DNA from: Spiro-02 sp034114085
GTDB taxonomy: Bacteria > Spirochaetota > Spirochaetia > Sphaerochaetales > Sphaerochaetaceae
DNA length: 64,000 nt
Direction: 5' to 3'
Assembly: GCA_034114085.1 (NCBI GenBank)
Contig: JAXEWB010000011.1
Coordinates: forward strand, 1-64,000
The position numbers were made by a program, and so were the translations under genes. Below the pieces are notes generated by a model. The model was not told the origin of the DNA. It did no database searches and worked only from the letters and a program-made list of their open reading frames with translations. Below, piece after piece: positions 34,774-44,843 of the stretch; position 1 is the first letter of the stretch; each line of letters begins with the position of its first letter.

Positions 34774-35858
34774 TTTGCCTGCCGCCGCTCCTGCATATCT
34801 CCACTGGAAGACGACACTTCCCTGATGGAAGGTTCCCTATCCCTTGCGTATGCATCGACAATCCGCTGGACAATCCTGCTACGCACGACATCTCCCGATG
34901 AAAAACGGAGGAAAGCGATGCCGTCTATTCCATGTAGAATCTGCGCGGCATGCACCAATCCACTGTCCTTGTTTCTCGGAAGATCAATTTGCGATATGTC
35001 GCCGGTAATGATCGCGACCGAATTTTCACCGATACGGGTCAGAAACATCTGCATCTGCTCTTTGGTAGTATTCTGCGCCTCATCCAATATGACACACGCG
35101 TTGTGGATCGAACGCCCCCTCATATAGGCAAGCGGAGCGATTTCGATGGCGCCGTTTTCCTCCAGACGCCTGATGCCGGCGGGAGGCAACAGCCATTCCA
35201 TGGCGTCGTATAGCGGACGGAGGTATGGATTCAACTTCTGGGAAAGATCGCCGGGAAGAAAGCCGAGGCTTTCCCCCGCTTCCACGACGGGCCGGGTCAG
35301 AATCAACTTCTGCTTCCTTCCGCCCAGAATCAGCGACAATGCATACGCTATGGCGAGGAAAGTCTTGCCCGTACCTGCGGGACCGATACCGAAGACGATC
35401 TGGTTCAAGCTCATCGCCTCTATATACTGCCGCTGACGGATACTTTTGGGGTAGACACTCTTTCCCGACACATTGATTACGACGTCGGTGGATGAAACAT
35501 CCCCCAGATGAGGATCACCGGCATCATTCGACACAGTCTGCCCAGCGAGGACATGATCCGTCGTCGGAAGGCTTCTTACGGCCTGATACTCCATGAAAAT
35601 CTCAGGCTCGGTAATATCCTGCCCCCTCGATGCCATAAGCTTGAGCCGTTGCATCAATGCGGAAAAGCATCTGGCGCTTTCACCTTCTGGACCGGAAAAC
35701 TCCATGCTGTTGCCCTTTACGTAGAAGTCAAAGCCGAGCAACATCTCCAGATACGGAATATTGCGGTCATTGACGCCACATACGCTGCGCATCAGATTCT
35801 CGGATTCAAAAACTATGCTTCTTCCCATCTGCCTATCAGGTTCCTTGTGTCCAGACAT
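34770..35858 (-). CDS. PhoH-like ATPase (YbeZ type)
   Basis: About 362 aa. The PhoH domain has Walker A GPAGTGKTFLAIAYAL and Walker B FVILDEAQN-like ACVILDEAQNTT; an N-terminal KH-like region precedes it. Partner of YbeY in RNA metabolism. The start is uncertain: ATG 35858 (GGA six bases upstream) is chosen, but 35882 and 35828 are possible; the first two overlap the end of lptD. Conserved similarity begins only near SIVFESENL. Confidence 0.88.
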   Translation of the reverse strand: MSGHKEPDRQMGRSIVFESENLMRSVCGVNDRNIPYLEMLLGFDFYVKGNSMEFSGPEGESARCFSALMQRLKLMASRGQDITEPEIFMEYQAVRSLPTTDHVLAGQTVSNDAGDPHLGDVSSTDVVINVSGKSVYPKSIRQRQYIEAMSLNQIVFGIGPAGTGKTFLAIAYALSLILGGRKQKLILTRPVVEAGESLGFLPGDLSQKLNPYLRPLYDAMEWLLPPAGIRRLEENGAIEIAPLAYMRGRSIHNACVILDEAQNTTKEQMQMFLTRIGENSVAIITGDISQIDLPRNKDSGLVHAAQILHGIDGIAFLRFSSGDVVRSRIVQRIVDAYARDREPSIREVSSSSGDMQERRQAK

Positions 35859-38800
35859 TGTCTTTCCGGGTCCATTTCTCATCGACCTTCAGTTCAGGAA
35901 TGGTATTCCACTGGAGGAAAATAGAGACTTTCGGCACCCATTGCCAGTCACGCCCTGATAATACAACGCTTCCCGTGTATTTGCAATGGAGGTCCCAATC
36001 CTTCATATAATGGATTAGCTCGATCGACACACTCTCCATGTTGAACTGAGTATGACTGCGGCCTCCACCGAAGAAATCAAAAGAACGGCGCAGGTCGTCG
36101 AACAGCAGCCCCCAGCTGAATTTGTCGGAATCATCATAGTAGCTGAAAAAACCATTGTTCGATGAAGTGACCGACATAGTCAGCGACAAGAACTCAGCGA
36201 TGGAAAAATCAACTTTGGCGGTAACAGTCAGGCCGGATGAATATTTATCAAGGAAGTCGAAATGCAACTTCGTGGTTAAGCTGAACCCTAGCTTGATACG
36301 CCGCTTCCACCAAGAAAAAGAGAGGTTCGTCAAATTGGTCTGCAAGTCGAGCGCACTCAACCGCAGGGTTTCCGCCGGTCCAGTGAAAGTGACTGAAGCC
36401 ATCGCCAAAGTGGAGTTGCCTGTAACCGGTTTGTAGGAAACCGAAGAAACCAGGCTATTGAACACATTCCGGCCAGCGGTCGCCACAACGGCAAAATCCA
36501 ACGCTTGCTTGACCTCCAGCCTTTTATTGAAGAAATTCAGGGCGAAATACCCTTTGAGTGCAAACGGATTCCAGAAATTGTCGCCTTGGACATACGACGA
36601 GGTCTGATAAGTGCCGGTAAAGCTGGTAGTGACCAGCCCCTCGTTATACCCCAAGGTGAGCGTAACCAGATCGCTCTTCATATTGCCGTTTCCGTCATCG
36701 ACGAACTTGTAGGAAAGATTGGAACTCCAGCCGCCGTATCGCCATGCCAGCGCTGGCAAAAGACTGAATCGCAACGGAGGGAGGATTCCAGTCAACGACG
36801 ATGAAAAGGTTCCGATGCCAGTAGTGAAGGACTTGGTCAGGGACAGCTGATGGGTCGTGACGAAATTGCTGTCCCAAGACACCCATTGCTCGATGATTTC
36901 AGGATCAACCGTATCACGCACAATCTTGCGGTAGTTGTACAATTTCGTCACAAGCGAGTATTTCAGGCCAAGGAACGGCAGTTCCGCGGTTGTGTTTGAA
37001 GTCAACTGTATCTGAGTGGATTTATAGTTGCTGTTCGCCTCTTCCTCGGAAATCGTCAAGCTCGGAGAGATCTTTTCCGAGAACTTGAACCAGGCGGGAG
37101 CGATATTGCCCTCCAGAGTCAGGCTTCCCTTCGTCGCTGAATACAGTGTCTGAGGTCCGAACGAAGAACTTTGAGCATTGGTAGCCGCGGCATATTTATT
37201 TGTCAGGGTCTGGTCAATGGTATACGCCAAAGAAAGTTTATGAGTTCCCGCCGAGGCATTGCCATTCGTTGATTTGGCGGTTATCGGTTGATATAAGGTC
37301 GGCAATCCTGAATCGTCATAGGCATCCTTCTTCTCTCCGGTGGTTTCTTCAAGCTTGTTGGACGATACCGAAACCGATGCCGCCCCAGACTTCGTCGCCA
37401 AGTCCATTTCCGAAACAGACACATCGCCTGTCGGGGCGTCAGTCGCATTCGTTACATCGGCGTCGGTCGCGCCGGCATCCCCAATATCGACATTCGCACT
37501 GGAAGCAGCCGCGACGGAACTGTTTTCGACGTCTCCTCCCTCAGACGATGAGGTATCAGCGCCAGACAGAGAGGCTTTTTGTCCCGTCTGGGTGGAAGCC
37601 GTCTCCTGATCGAGCGGTACTGGTTCGGCGGTATTTCGGGCAAGCTCCTTTTTCACCGCAAGTTCCGCTTCCAGCTCGGAAAGCCTTTCGGAACGGGCTG
37701 TGTCATCCTTCGCCGCAATATCTTTCTTCAACGTAAACAAAGTCCCCGCCATGGAAGCGGTCAGTTCAGGCAACGTCATGGAGGATATCTGATATGAATA
37801 GATTGTGGGAGAAGATCCCGCCACAGTCTTCCACTGGAATGTCGCGGAAGTATCGAACTTCGATATCTCAAGCTTAGAGATATAAGGCGAAGCAATTTCA
37901 GTGGGGAGGGAGAGTTTTCCACCGGCCTTCCATGTATACGAAGTAATATCACTACTATAGTCAGTAGGAAAACTCTGGGTAGAACCGAACAAGGCGTCAA
38001 GAGAGAAGGAAGTCAGGCGGTTGCCATATAGTTTTTGCATTGACGGATCGGAATACAACGGGATGTCCAAAGTCAGGTCAACAATCTTAGTGTCAAGTTT
38101 CGCTGAGAGCTTCCCCATGTACCGGAAAGTCGGATGATAGTATCCAGAAGACGATGTCTTACCAGGAGAAAACGCCAACCCTCCACCGGCATCAATCACC
38201 AATTTCTTCTCCCACAAGTTCGTTGAAGAATCAAAACCGGCAAAAACACCGGACTTCTGGTACGCATCGGCCATCAACGCCAGATATGAACCGCTTTTCT
38301 GCGCCCAGCCTTCCAGCCCCTCCGTCTCCCCTCTGCCAGTCGCCGCAGCATAGATGACGCCGTCCTTGACACGCCCCCCTTCACTTTTTGTAGCAAGAAG
38401 CGATGTAAAGCTACTCTGTTTCGCATCTTTGAACTTTGGATACGAACCATACACTTCATAGGTCGTACTCAAGAACATGCCTCTGTCGCTTGAAAAACCA
38501 AAAGCAGGATTGAAGATCAGCGTAGACCCGGGATAAAAAAAGAACGGGACCCAGAACACGGGCACGCGACCGATGGACAGATATGCGTTGCTAACGAACA
38601 TATCACCACCCGGCAACATCGACATCGATTCCGCCGAGATACTGGAGTACGATGTCTCAGGATTCGTAGTTACATAACCTTCGTGGATCTGAATGCCTCC
38701 CGCATCCCCCCGATAGTCGATCTGCGTCCCGCTTGTAAAGAATTCGACATCCTTGTTGTCACTATTTTTTTTCTTGCTGCTGGTGGTTCCACCTGATACT

Positions 38801-39489
38801 TCCAAATTACCGCTATGCCAGTCGAGGCTGACGATATCGCCGCTCACATCCTGAACCGCCGAATTTTCAGAACCGTCCTTAAAGGTTACGCCGCCCATGG
38901 CGGTCAAACGGGTATTTACAAGATCAATGACCATCCGGCTGGCGGACAGTTCCTTCGCAGCCCCACCTCCCGAGGGAGTGAAGCTGATTGTCACACGACC
39001 TTCAAGAACAACAAGGTCGTCGGAGTTCCCCGCGCTACGCATCATTTGAGCATCAAGGATTTCCAGATCGTATAAAGCAGTCTTGACTGGATCCTGCCCA
39101 TCCACGTCGGAAATTTCAATTTCCGCAGCCTTCAAACCATGATAGGAAAGCAGGCGCTCCCGTAGGTGTTCAACAGTTCCTGAAGCATCAAGCTTCCGCA
39201 ATCGGCACATCTCCTGCAACTCAGGCAACGAGGCATAAGCTATCGATTCCGCAAGCAGTAAATCAGTACGTTCAAAAGGAGGTTGAACTGATTCCTCGGC
39301 GTCAGAAGATAGACTATCTGATAGCAATTCCTGTCCGCCGACGATAGATTCAACGGGACTGGAGATAGCTTCTGCCGAATCTGTCGCATAAACAAAACCC
39401 GCCCCCAGACAAACCAGGAGCAAGGAAACGAGACATATCCGTACTATCGGAAAACCTTCCGATTCGATCGAGCTATGGTCTTTTTTCAT
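35836..39489 (-). CDS. LptD/OstA-like outer-membrane assembly protein
   Basis: 1217 aa. An N-terminal hydrophobic signal (about 17-37), an OstA-like periplasmic region (ASRMVIDLVNTRLTAMGG, VSGDIVSLDWHSGNLEVSGG), then a large beta-rich C-terminal part resembling the LptD barrel (GDMFVSNAYLSIGRVPVFWVPFF). A Ser/Thr/Asp/Ala-rich linker of about 110 residues splits the barrel region near 640-760. Since many spirochaetes lack LPS, it may export another glycolipid. ATG 39489 overlaps the uvrA end by 17 bp; codons further upstream lie within uvrA and are rejected. Confidence 0.82.
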   Translation of the reverse strand: MKKDHSSIESEGFPIVRICLVSLLLVCLGAGFVYATDSAEAISSPVESIVGGQELLSDSLSSDAEESVQPPFERTDLLLAESIAYASLPELQEMCRLRKLDASGTVEHLRERLLSYHGLKAAEIEISDVDGQDPVKTALYDLEILDAQMMRSAGNSDDLVVLEGRVTISFTPSGGGAAKELSASRMVIDLVNTRLTAMGGVTFKDGSENSAVQDVSGDIVSLDWHSGNLEVSGGTTSSKKKNSDNKDVEFFTSGTQIDYRGDAGGIQIHEGYVTTNPETSYSSISAESMSMLPGGDMFVSNAYLSIGRVPVFWVPFFFYPGSTLIFNPAFGFSSDRGMFLSTTYEVYGSYPKFKDAKQSSFTSLLATKSEGGRVKDGVIYAAATGRGETEGLEGWAQKSGSYLALMADAYQKSGVFAGFDSSTNLWEKKLVIDAGGGLAFSPGKTSSSGYYHPTFRYMGKLSAKLDTKIVDLTLDIPLYSDPSMQKLYGNRLTSFSLDALFGSTQSFPTDYSSDITSYTWKAGGKLSLPTEIASPYISKLEISKFDTSATFQWKTVAGSSPTIYSYQISSMTLPELTASMAGTLFTLKKDIAAKDDTARSERLSELEAELAVKKELARNTAEPVPLDQETASTQTGQKASLSGADTSSSEGGDVENSSVAAASSANVDIGDAGATDADVTNATDAPTGDVSVSEMDLATKSGAASVSVSSNKLEETTGEKKDAYDDSGLPTLYQPITAKSTNGNASAGTHKLSLAYTIDQTLTNKYAAATNAQSSSFGPQTLYSATKGSLTLEGNIAPAWFKFSEKISPSLTISEEEANSNYKSTQIQLTSNTTAELPFLGLKYSLVTKLYNYRKIVRDTVDPEIIEQWVSWDSNFVTTHQLSLTKSFTTGIGTFSSSLTGILPPLRFSLLPALAWRYGGWSSNLSYKFVDDGNGNMKSDLVTLTLGYNEGLVTTSFTGTYQTSSYVQGDNFWNPFALKGYFALNFFNKRLEVKQALDFAVVATAGRNVFNSLVSSVSYKPVTGNSTLAMASVTFTGPAETLRLSALDLQTNLTNLSFSWWKRRIKLGFSLTTKLHFDFLDKYSSGLTVTAKVDFSIAEFLSLTMSVTSSNNGFFSYYDDSDKFSWGLLFDDLRRSFDFFGGGRSHTQFNMESVSIELIHYMKDWDLHCKYTGSVVLSGRDWQWVPKVSIFLQWNTIPELKVDEKWTRKDNVWTQGT

Positions 39490-42319
39490 CCAGCACTTGT
39501 GCCAAATAATAACCTGTATGGCTTTCTTTGCATAGTGCGACTTCCTCAGGCGTCCCCGTCGCGACGACCATTCCACCTTTGTCTCCACCCTCCGGCCCAA
39601 GATCAAGCAGGTAATCGGCCTGCTTGATGACATCAAGGTTATGTTCAATCAGAATGACAGTATTTCCCGTATCGACCAACCGATTGATCACCTCCATCAG
39701 TTTCTTGACATCAGCGAAATGCAGCCCCGTCGTAGGCTCATCTAGAACGTACAGCGTCTTACCAGTGCTTCGCTTTGACAGCTCAAGGCTTAGTTTGACC
39801 CGCTGAGCCTCTCCTCCGCTCAAAGTCAATGCGCTTTGCCCAAGCTTGATATAGTCGAGGCCGACCGATATCAGAGTATCGACTTTCCGTTTGATAGAGG
39901 GGACCGCACTGAAGAATTCAGAAGCCTCGGCCATGGTCATATCCAGAACCTCATGGATGTTCTTGCCTTTATAGCGTACCGCCAAGGTTTCTTGATTGAA
40001 CCGCCTTCCATGACAAACATCGCAGGTGACGAATACGTCAGGCAAAAAATGCATCTCTATCTTCAACGTTCCATCACCCTGGCAATTTTCGCAGCGCCCG
40101 CCAGGGACGTTGAACGAAAAGCGGCTAGCTTTGTACCCTCTCGCCTTGCTTTCCGGCAAAGAGGCGAACAATTCCCGAATGGGGGTAAAAGCGCCTACGT
40201 AGGTAGCCGGGTTACTACGTGGAGTCCGTCCGATAGGACTTTGGTCTATGTTGATGACCTTATCGACATTTTCCAACCCGTCGATAGAACTGTAGCCGTC
40301 AAAATCCTCGGGCTGACGATTCAAGAGCCGCCTGACGGCGGGCAAGAGAATTTCATTCAGAAGCGTACTTTTGCCAGAACCGGAGACGCCAGTCAGTACA
40401 ATCAACTTTCCAAGCGGAAATTCAACATCGATATGCTTGAGATTATTCTTATAGGCGCCGTTCAGCACAATCGACTTTCCATTGCCTTTGCGTCGCTTCT
40501 TGGGAACGGGGATGATCAGCTTGCGGGCAAGGAACTGTCCGGTGATACTATCAGGATTTCTCTCGATTTCTTCAGGAGTCCCCTGCGCCGTAATGAATCC
40601 CCCATGTACGCCGGCACCCGGTCCCAGGTCAACGACATAGTCGGCTTCCCTGATCGTAGCTTCATCATGCTCAACGACAATCAGAGTATTGCCGAGATCC
40701 CTGAGATTTTTCAATGTATCGATTAGTTTCTGGTTGTCGCGCTGATGCAGTCCGATCGACGGTTCGTCAAGCACGTACATGACACCGCTCAGCGCGGATC
40801 CGATTTGCGTTGCAAGCCGTATCCGCTGGGCCTCTCCTCCACTCAAAGTCGCGGACGGCCGGTCCAAAGTGAGATAGTCCAAGCCGACGTTCGAAAGAAA
40901 ACTCAGCCTCGCCTTGATTTCCTTGAGAATCTGGAAACTGATCTCTTCCTCAGTCTTGGTCAAAGCCAGATTGTTGAAGAATTCAACCGATTTGCGGACG
41001 GAGAGGCTGGTTACATCTATGATGCCGCGACCACCGACGTAGACCGTCAGAGCTTCGGGACGCAACCTCGCCCCATGGCAGGTCTCACATGTGCGGGCGG
41101 TCTGGAATGTCTCGAGCCACATGCGTATCTGCATCGAGTTCGTCTCGTACATACGCCGTTTCAAATCGGGGATGACGCCTGAGTACGGCTTGTCTACATA
41201 ATACGTCGTACCCTTCGTTTCGTTCATATAGGCGCGGGAAATTTTTTCCTTCGTACCATACAGAATTACTTGAATCACATCTTCAGGGATATCAGAGAAT
41301 GGAGTATCCAACGTAAAGTTATAATGTTCGGCCAATGCTTCGAACATCGTCCTTCCCCACGTTGCATCGGGATTCTGCGAAGCTATCGCCCCTTGGTTGA
41401 AGGATTTCGACCTGTCAGGAATGATCTTGTCCGGATCGAACTCACTTTTAAAACCAAGGCCGTTGCAGGATGGACACGCACCAAACGGATTGTTAAAAGA
41501 GAACAAGCGAGGCTGTAGCTCAGGAATTGTGATTCCACAATGGGGACAGCTGTTTCGCTCGCTATAGACTTCGTCATGCTCATCGCCATGGAAATCGAAT
41601 GAAGCGATTTCAACCAAACCATCCGTCATGTCGATAGCGGTCTCAAGGCTGTCCGCAAGGCGTTGTCGACTATCGGGACGCAACACAACGCGGTCAATCA
41701 CCACTTCAATCGTATGCTTGAATTGCTTGTCAAGGACAATCGTTTCATCAAGGGAACGCATCTCCTTGTCGATTCTGACACGCTGGAAACCTGCGTTCCT
41801 CGCATCGTCCAGAATTTTCTTGTGTTCGCCTTTCCGTCCCAAGACAACCGGAGCCATTACCATCAGCTTGGTATCAACCGGCAACTGATAGATAGCATCG
41901 ATGATCTGGTCGATGCTTTGTTCACTGATCTCTCTGCCACACTGGGGACAATGGGGTTTCCCGATACGAGCCCACAACAAACGATAATAGTCATAAATCT
42001 CGGTGATAGTACCGACAATGGAGCGGGGGTTTTTGTGGGTGGACTTCTGCTCTATGGCAATCGCGGGGGAAAGTCCCTCCATGTAGTCCACGTCGGGTTT
42101 TTCCAGCCGTCCAAGAAATTGCCTGGCATAGGCGGACAAGCTTTCGACATACCGCCGCTGACCTTCTGCAAAAATCGTATCAAATGCCAACGAGCTTTTT
42201 CCCGAACCGCTCAGTCCAGAAATCACAATCAACCGATTTTTCTCCAAATCGAGATCTATGTTTTTCAGATTATGCTCACGGGCACCTTTGATGATCAGCT
42301 TGTTCTGGTGCATCTGCAT
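39473..42319 (-). CDS. uvrA: Excinuclease ABC subunit A
   Basis: 948 aa, full length. Two ABC ATPase modules: Walker A GLSGSGKSSLAF and GVSGSGKSTLLN, signatures LSGGEAQRIRLA and LSGGEAQRVKLS. Zinc modules at CPHCG...CPSCNG and CENCQG...CDVCHG. Damage recognition in nucleotide excision repair. GGAGGA ten bases before ATG; 3 bp after the ispG stop. Confidence 0.97.
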   Translation of the reverse strand: MQMHQNKLIIKGAREHNLKNIDLDLEKNRLIVISGLSGSGKSSLAFDTIFAEGQRRYVESLSAYARQFLGRLEKPDVDYMEGLSPAIAIEQKSTHKNPRSIVGTITEIYDYYRLLWARIGKPHCPQCGREISEQSIDQIIDAIYQLPVDTKLMVMAPVVLGRKGEHKKILDDARNAGFQRVRIDKEMRSLDETIVLDKQFKHTIEVVIDRVVLRPDSRQRLADSLETAIDMTDGLVEIASFDFHGDEHDEVYSERNSCPHCGITIPELQPRLFSFNNPFGACPSCNGLGFKSEFDPDKIIPDRSKSFNQGAIASQNPDATWGRTMFEALAEHYNFTLDTPFSDIPEDVIQVILYGTKEKISRAYMNETKGTTYYVDKPYSGVIPDLKRRMYETNSMQIRMWLETFQTARTCETCHGARLRPEALTVYVGGRGIIDVTSLSVRKSVEFFNNLALTKTEEEISFQILKEIKARLSFLSNVGLDYLTLDRPSATLSGGEAQRIRLATQIGSALSGVMYVLDEPSIGLHQRDNQKLIDTLKNLRDLGNTLIVVEHDEATIREADYVVDLGPGAGVHGGFITAQGTPEEIERNPDSITGQFLARKLIIPVPKKRRKGNGKSIVLNGAYKNNLKHIDVEFPLGKLIVLTGVSGSGKSTLLNEILLPAVRRLLNRQPEDFDGYSSIDGLENVDKVINIDQSPIGRTPRSNPATYVGAFTPIRELFASLPESKARGYKASRFSFNVPGGRCENCQGDGTLKIEMHFLPDVFVTCDVCHGRRFNQETLAVRYKGKNIHEVLDMTMAEASEFFSAVPSIKRKVDTLISVGLDYIKLGQSALTLSGGEAQRVKLSLELSKRSTGKTLYVLDEPTTGLHFADVKKLMEVINRLVDTGNTVILIEHNLDVIKQADYLLDLGPEGGDKGGMVVATGTPEEVALCKESHTGYYLAQVLDEKRP

Positions 42320-42322
42320 TTT

Positions 42323-43375
42323 CTACAATTCCTCCAATGCGGCGAACAGAGCTTCTTCGGCCTCCGAGGAAGTCACTTCCCGGAATAATTTTCCTTTCTT
42401 ATACAGAAACGCCTTGCGCCCGATTCCCGTTATCGCAATATCCGCATGAGCGGCTTCGCCCGGTCCGTTCACCTGACACCCCATAATCGCGACGGTCAAC
42501 GGCTTGTCAATCTGAAGCAGTCGCCGTTCCACTTGGCGCAGAAACCCTTGGGAATCGAAGCTATGCCTGCCACAACGGGGACAACTTACAATTCTAATCC
42601 CTCCAGCGCGCAGATCCAGGACACGAAGCAATTCGCAAGCGGCTTGGACTTCCGTCGCAATATCACCGGTAATTGAAATCCTGATGGTATCCCCGATTCC
42701 CTGTTCCAATAGCCGGCCCAGCGTCCAGGTACTTCGGACAACGGAAGTGACCACACCTCCGGCTTCAGTGACGCCGAGATGAATCGGACAGGAACAACGT
42801 TCGGCAAGCAAACGGTTAGCCTCGTATGTAGTGTCGCAGTCGGACGCCTTCAAAGAAACCACTGTGTCATGGAATCCAAGGGATTCAAACCATTCAATAT
42901 ATTCCAGCGCGGTGTCGACCATGAGGCTGACGGCATCCTGATTACCAGCGGACTTCGGAAGAGATCCGCTGTTCAGACCGATTCGGATCGCCGCACCATG
43001 GTCCTGCGCACTTCGTACAACTTCATCGACCTTCCAACGGGCGCCGATATTGCCGGGATTTATCCTGATTTTCTGAGCGCCACAATCCAAAGCGGCCAAC
43101 GCCATCTTGTAATCAAAGTGGATATCCGCGACTACGGGCATAGGGCTTTTTCGGCAAATTTCGCTGAATACTTGGCGGTCATCATCCGAAGGATAGGAAA
43201 AACGGATGATATCGCACCCCATCGCCTTCAATGCGCTGAGTTCCCGCAACAACTCATCAAGACCTTCAGAATCAGACACAAGGGGCATCGCCCTATCCCA
43301 CATGGTCTGTACCAGTATCGGCGCTCCTCCTCCGACTACAACGTTCCCAATCTTGACCTGTGAAGATTCCCGCAT
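42323..43375 (-). CDS. ispG: 4-hydroxy-3-methylbut-2-enyl diphosphate synthase
   Basis: 350 aa. Isoprenoid (MEP pathway) enzyme. [4Fe-4S] ligands are the Cys pair in SCPRCGRHSFD and the Cys of MGCQVNGPGEA, with the conserved Glu there. N-terminal TIM barrel marked by VADIHFDYKMALAAL and KIRINPGNIG. It opens a tight minus-strand string ispG-uvrA-lptD-phoH-pgpH-ybeY-corC with gaps of at most about 26 bp. It also supplies the dimethylallyl diphosphate used for i6A37 of tRNA. Confidence 0.95.
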   Translation of the reverse strand: MRESSQVKIGNVVVGGGAPILVQTMWDRAMPLVSDSEGLDELLRELSALKAMGCDIIRFSYPSDDDRQVFSEICRKSPMPVVADIHFDYKMALAALDCGAQKIRINPGNIGARWKVDEVVRSAQDHGAAIRIGLNSGSLPKSAGNQDAVSLMVDTALEYIEWFESLGFHDTVVSLKASDCDTTYEANRLLAERCSCPIHLGVTEAGGVVTSVVRSTWTLGRLLEQGIGDTIRISITGDIATEVQAACELLRVLDLRAGGIRIVSCPRCGRHSFDSQGFLRQVERRLLQIDKPLTVAIMGCQVNGPGEAAHADIAITGIGRKAFLYKKGKLFREVTSSEAEEALFAALEEL

Positions 43376-43597
43376 CGATGATCTCCTTGTTCAGCCCTGT
43401 CCGGCACAGAAGCATTCTACACACGAAACACATGCCTGACCACTATACAACAATGTAGGATAAAAAGGAAGTGTATGGTAAACATTTGTAAAGTAAAATT
43501 CCACATCCAACAAGACGACATTCTGAAAACAAGATATTTACGCTCCCAATTTTGGCACAGATAACAGAAAATCACGATATAGGAACAAGGAGAAAGG

Positions 43598-44488
43598 ATG
43601 TTTCCAATCAGCGAACTAAACAGAGACTTACTTGATTGCATCAGACTTCCGGAGGTTTTTGATTCCTACCGACTTGTGGATCCAGTTACCCACCAGATAT
43701 ATGATTACGATGGCGTAACGCTGATTCCCCAGTCAAATGCAAGCTGCTACGACATTTGGCAACGCCAAAGCCCCTGCTACAACTGTACATCCTATAGGGC
43801 TGCGAACGAAAACAAGACAATCGTAAAGCTTGAATGCACCCAGGCTCAGACCTTCCTTATCATTTCGATACCAGTGGAACTCAAAAATCGGAAGCTTGTG
43901 CTTGAGCTGGCGAAAGACGTATGCGACAGTCTGATGGTGAACGTTGGCATCGACGAAGACAACACGGACATCATACAGCTCGTCAATAAGATGAACACGG
44001 CCATTCTGATGGATCCCTATACCGGCCTGTATAATAAAAAGTTCTTCCTGACGAACCTTCCGGTCATGCTCAATCAGTCGATTCAATCACGAACCCCGTA
44101 CTGCGGCGCACTGTTCGACATTGACCATTTCAAACAAATCAACGATTCTTTCGGGCATCTGATGGGAGACCAAGTACTCCTGTTCGTCGCGGAACAGTTC
44201 AAGGATACCACGAAAGATACCACGGTCAAGGCAGCTCGTATCGGCGGTGATGAATTCTATCTGGGATTCAAAAATCACACATTGGCTGACGCCAGGGAAA
44301 TGTGCGAAACGCTTTGCGGCAAGATACGCGGACATCAATTCCGCAAAGACGAAAACGGCTCTTTCTCAGTAACTATCAGTTACGGTCTTGCAGAGCTCGA
44401 CCTGGACCATCCGCTCAGTTATTCCGCTTTCATCGACATGATAGATACCAAGATGTACGAAGCGAAAAGGCGTTCCCGCTCGGAATGA
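43598..44488 (+). CDS. Diguanylate cyclase with Cys-motif PAS-like sensor
   Basis: 296 aa. Residues 25-105 form a PAS-like input domain with Cys50, Trp54, Cys60 and Cys63 (CYDIWQRQSPCYNC), a C-x9-C-x2-C pattern that could bind metal or sense redox. Residues about 130-296 are a GGDEF domain with DIDHFKQINDSFGHLMGD and an intact GGDEF at RIGGDEFYLGF. No RxxD inhibitory site precedes it. No membrane helices. AAGGAG before ATG. Makes c-di-GMP; signal unknown. Confidence 0.9.
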   Translation: MFPISELNRDLLDCIRLPEVFDSYRLVDPVTHQIYDYDGVTLIPQSNASCYDIWQRQSPCYNCTSYRAANENKTIVKLECTQAQTFLIISIPVELKNRKLVLELAKDVCDSLMVNVGIDEDNTDIIQLVNKMNTAILMDPYTGLYNKKFFLTNLPVMLNQSIQSRTPYCGALFDIDHFKQINDSFGHLMGDQVLLFVAEQFKDTTKDTTVKAARIGGDEFYLGFKNHTLADAREMCETLCGKIRGHQFRKDENGSFSVTISYGLAELDLDHPLSYSAFIDMIDTKMYEAKRRSRSE

Positions 44489-44748
44489 ACATCCGGGATA
44501 TCCAACGTCGTGCAGCCCTCTGAAAGAAGCAGCCATAGCGACAAGTCAACGTCGCGACATTCCCCGGTGTGTCATGGACTTGAGTCCCTGCCACGATGCA
44601 TATCCAGTATAAGCGCGGAATCAACGATAAAAATCTCACGGCTACAGAACGGGGGGCGCCCCAGTCTCAAGAGAATCGGAAGCCGTCCGTCCCCGCAAAA
44701 TGACAGGTGCTTCACTATGTAGCGGTGATGGCTGAACATCCTCCGTAT
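44489..44748. other. Intergenic stretch without a gene
   Basis: No coding frame with a ribosome site, tRNA or clear repeat is seen between the diguanylate cyclase stop and the hairpin at 44762. Confidence 0.5.
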
Positions 44749-44781
44749 GAAAAAAGTCGCCCCCGGGCCATGGAGCCCGGG
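44749..44781 (-). terminator. Hairpin, probable terminator of the flavodoxin operon
   Basis: CCCGGGC (44762-44768) and GCCCGGG (44775-44781) with a 6-nt loop; on the minus strand GGCGACTTTTTT follows. On the plus strand T residues come only 15 nt later (CATTTTTT). Confidence 0.65.
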
Positions 44782-44843
44782 AGCGTGTGCGTTCATTTTT
44801 TGGAGTGTTTGTCTTTACAGATATTAGCAATGGACAAAATTCA

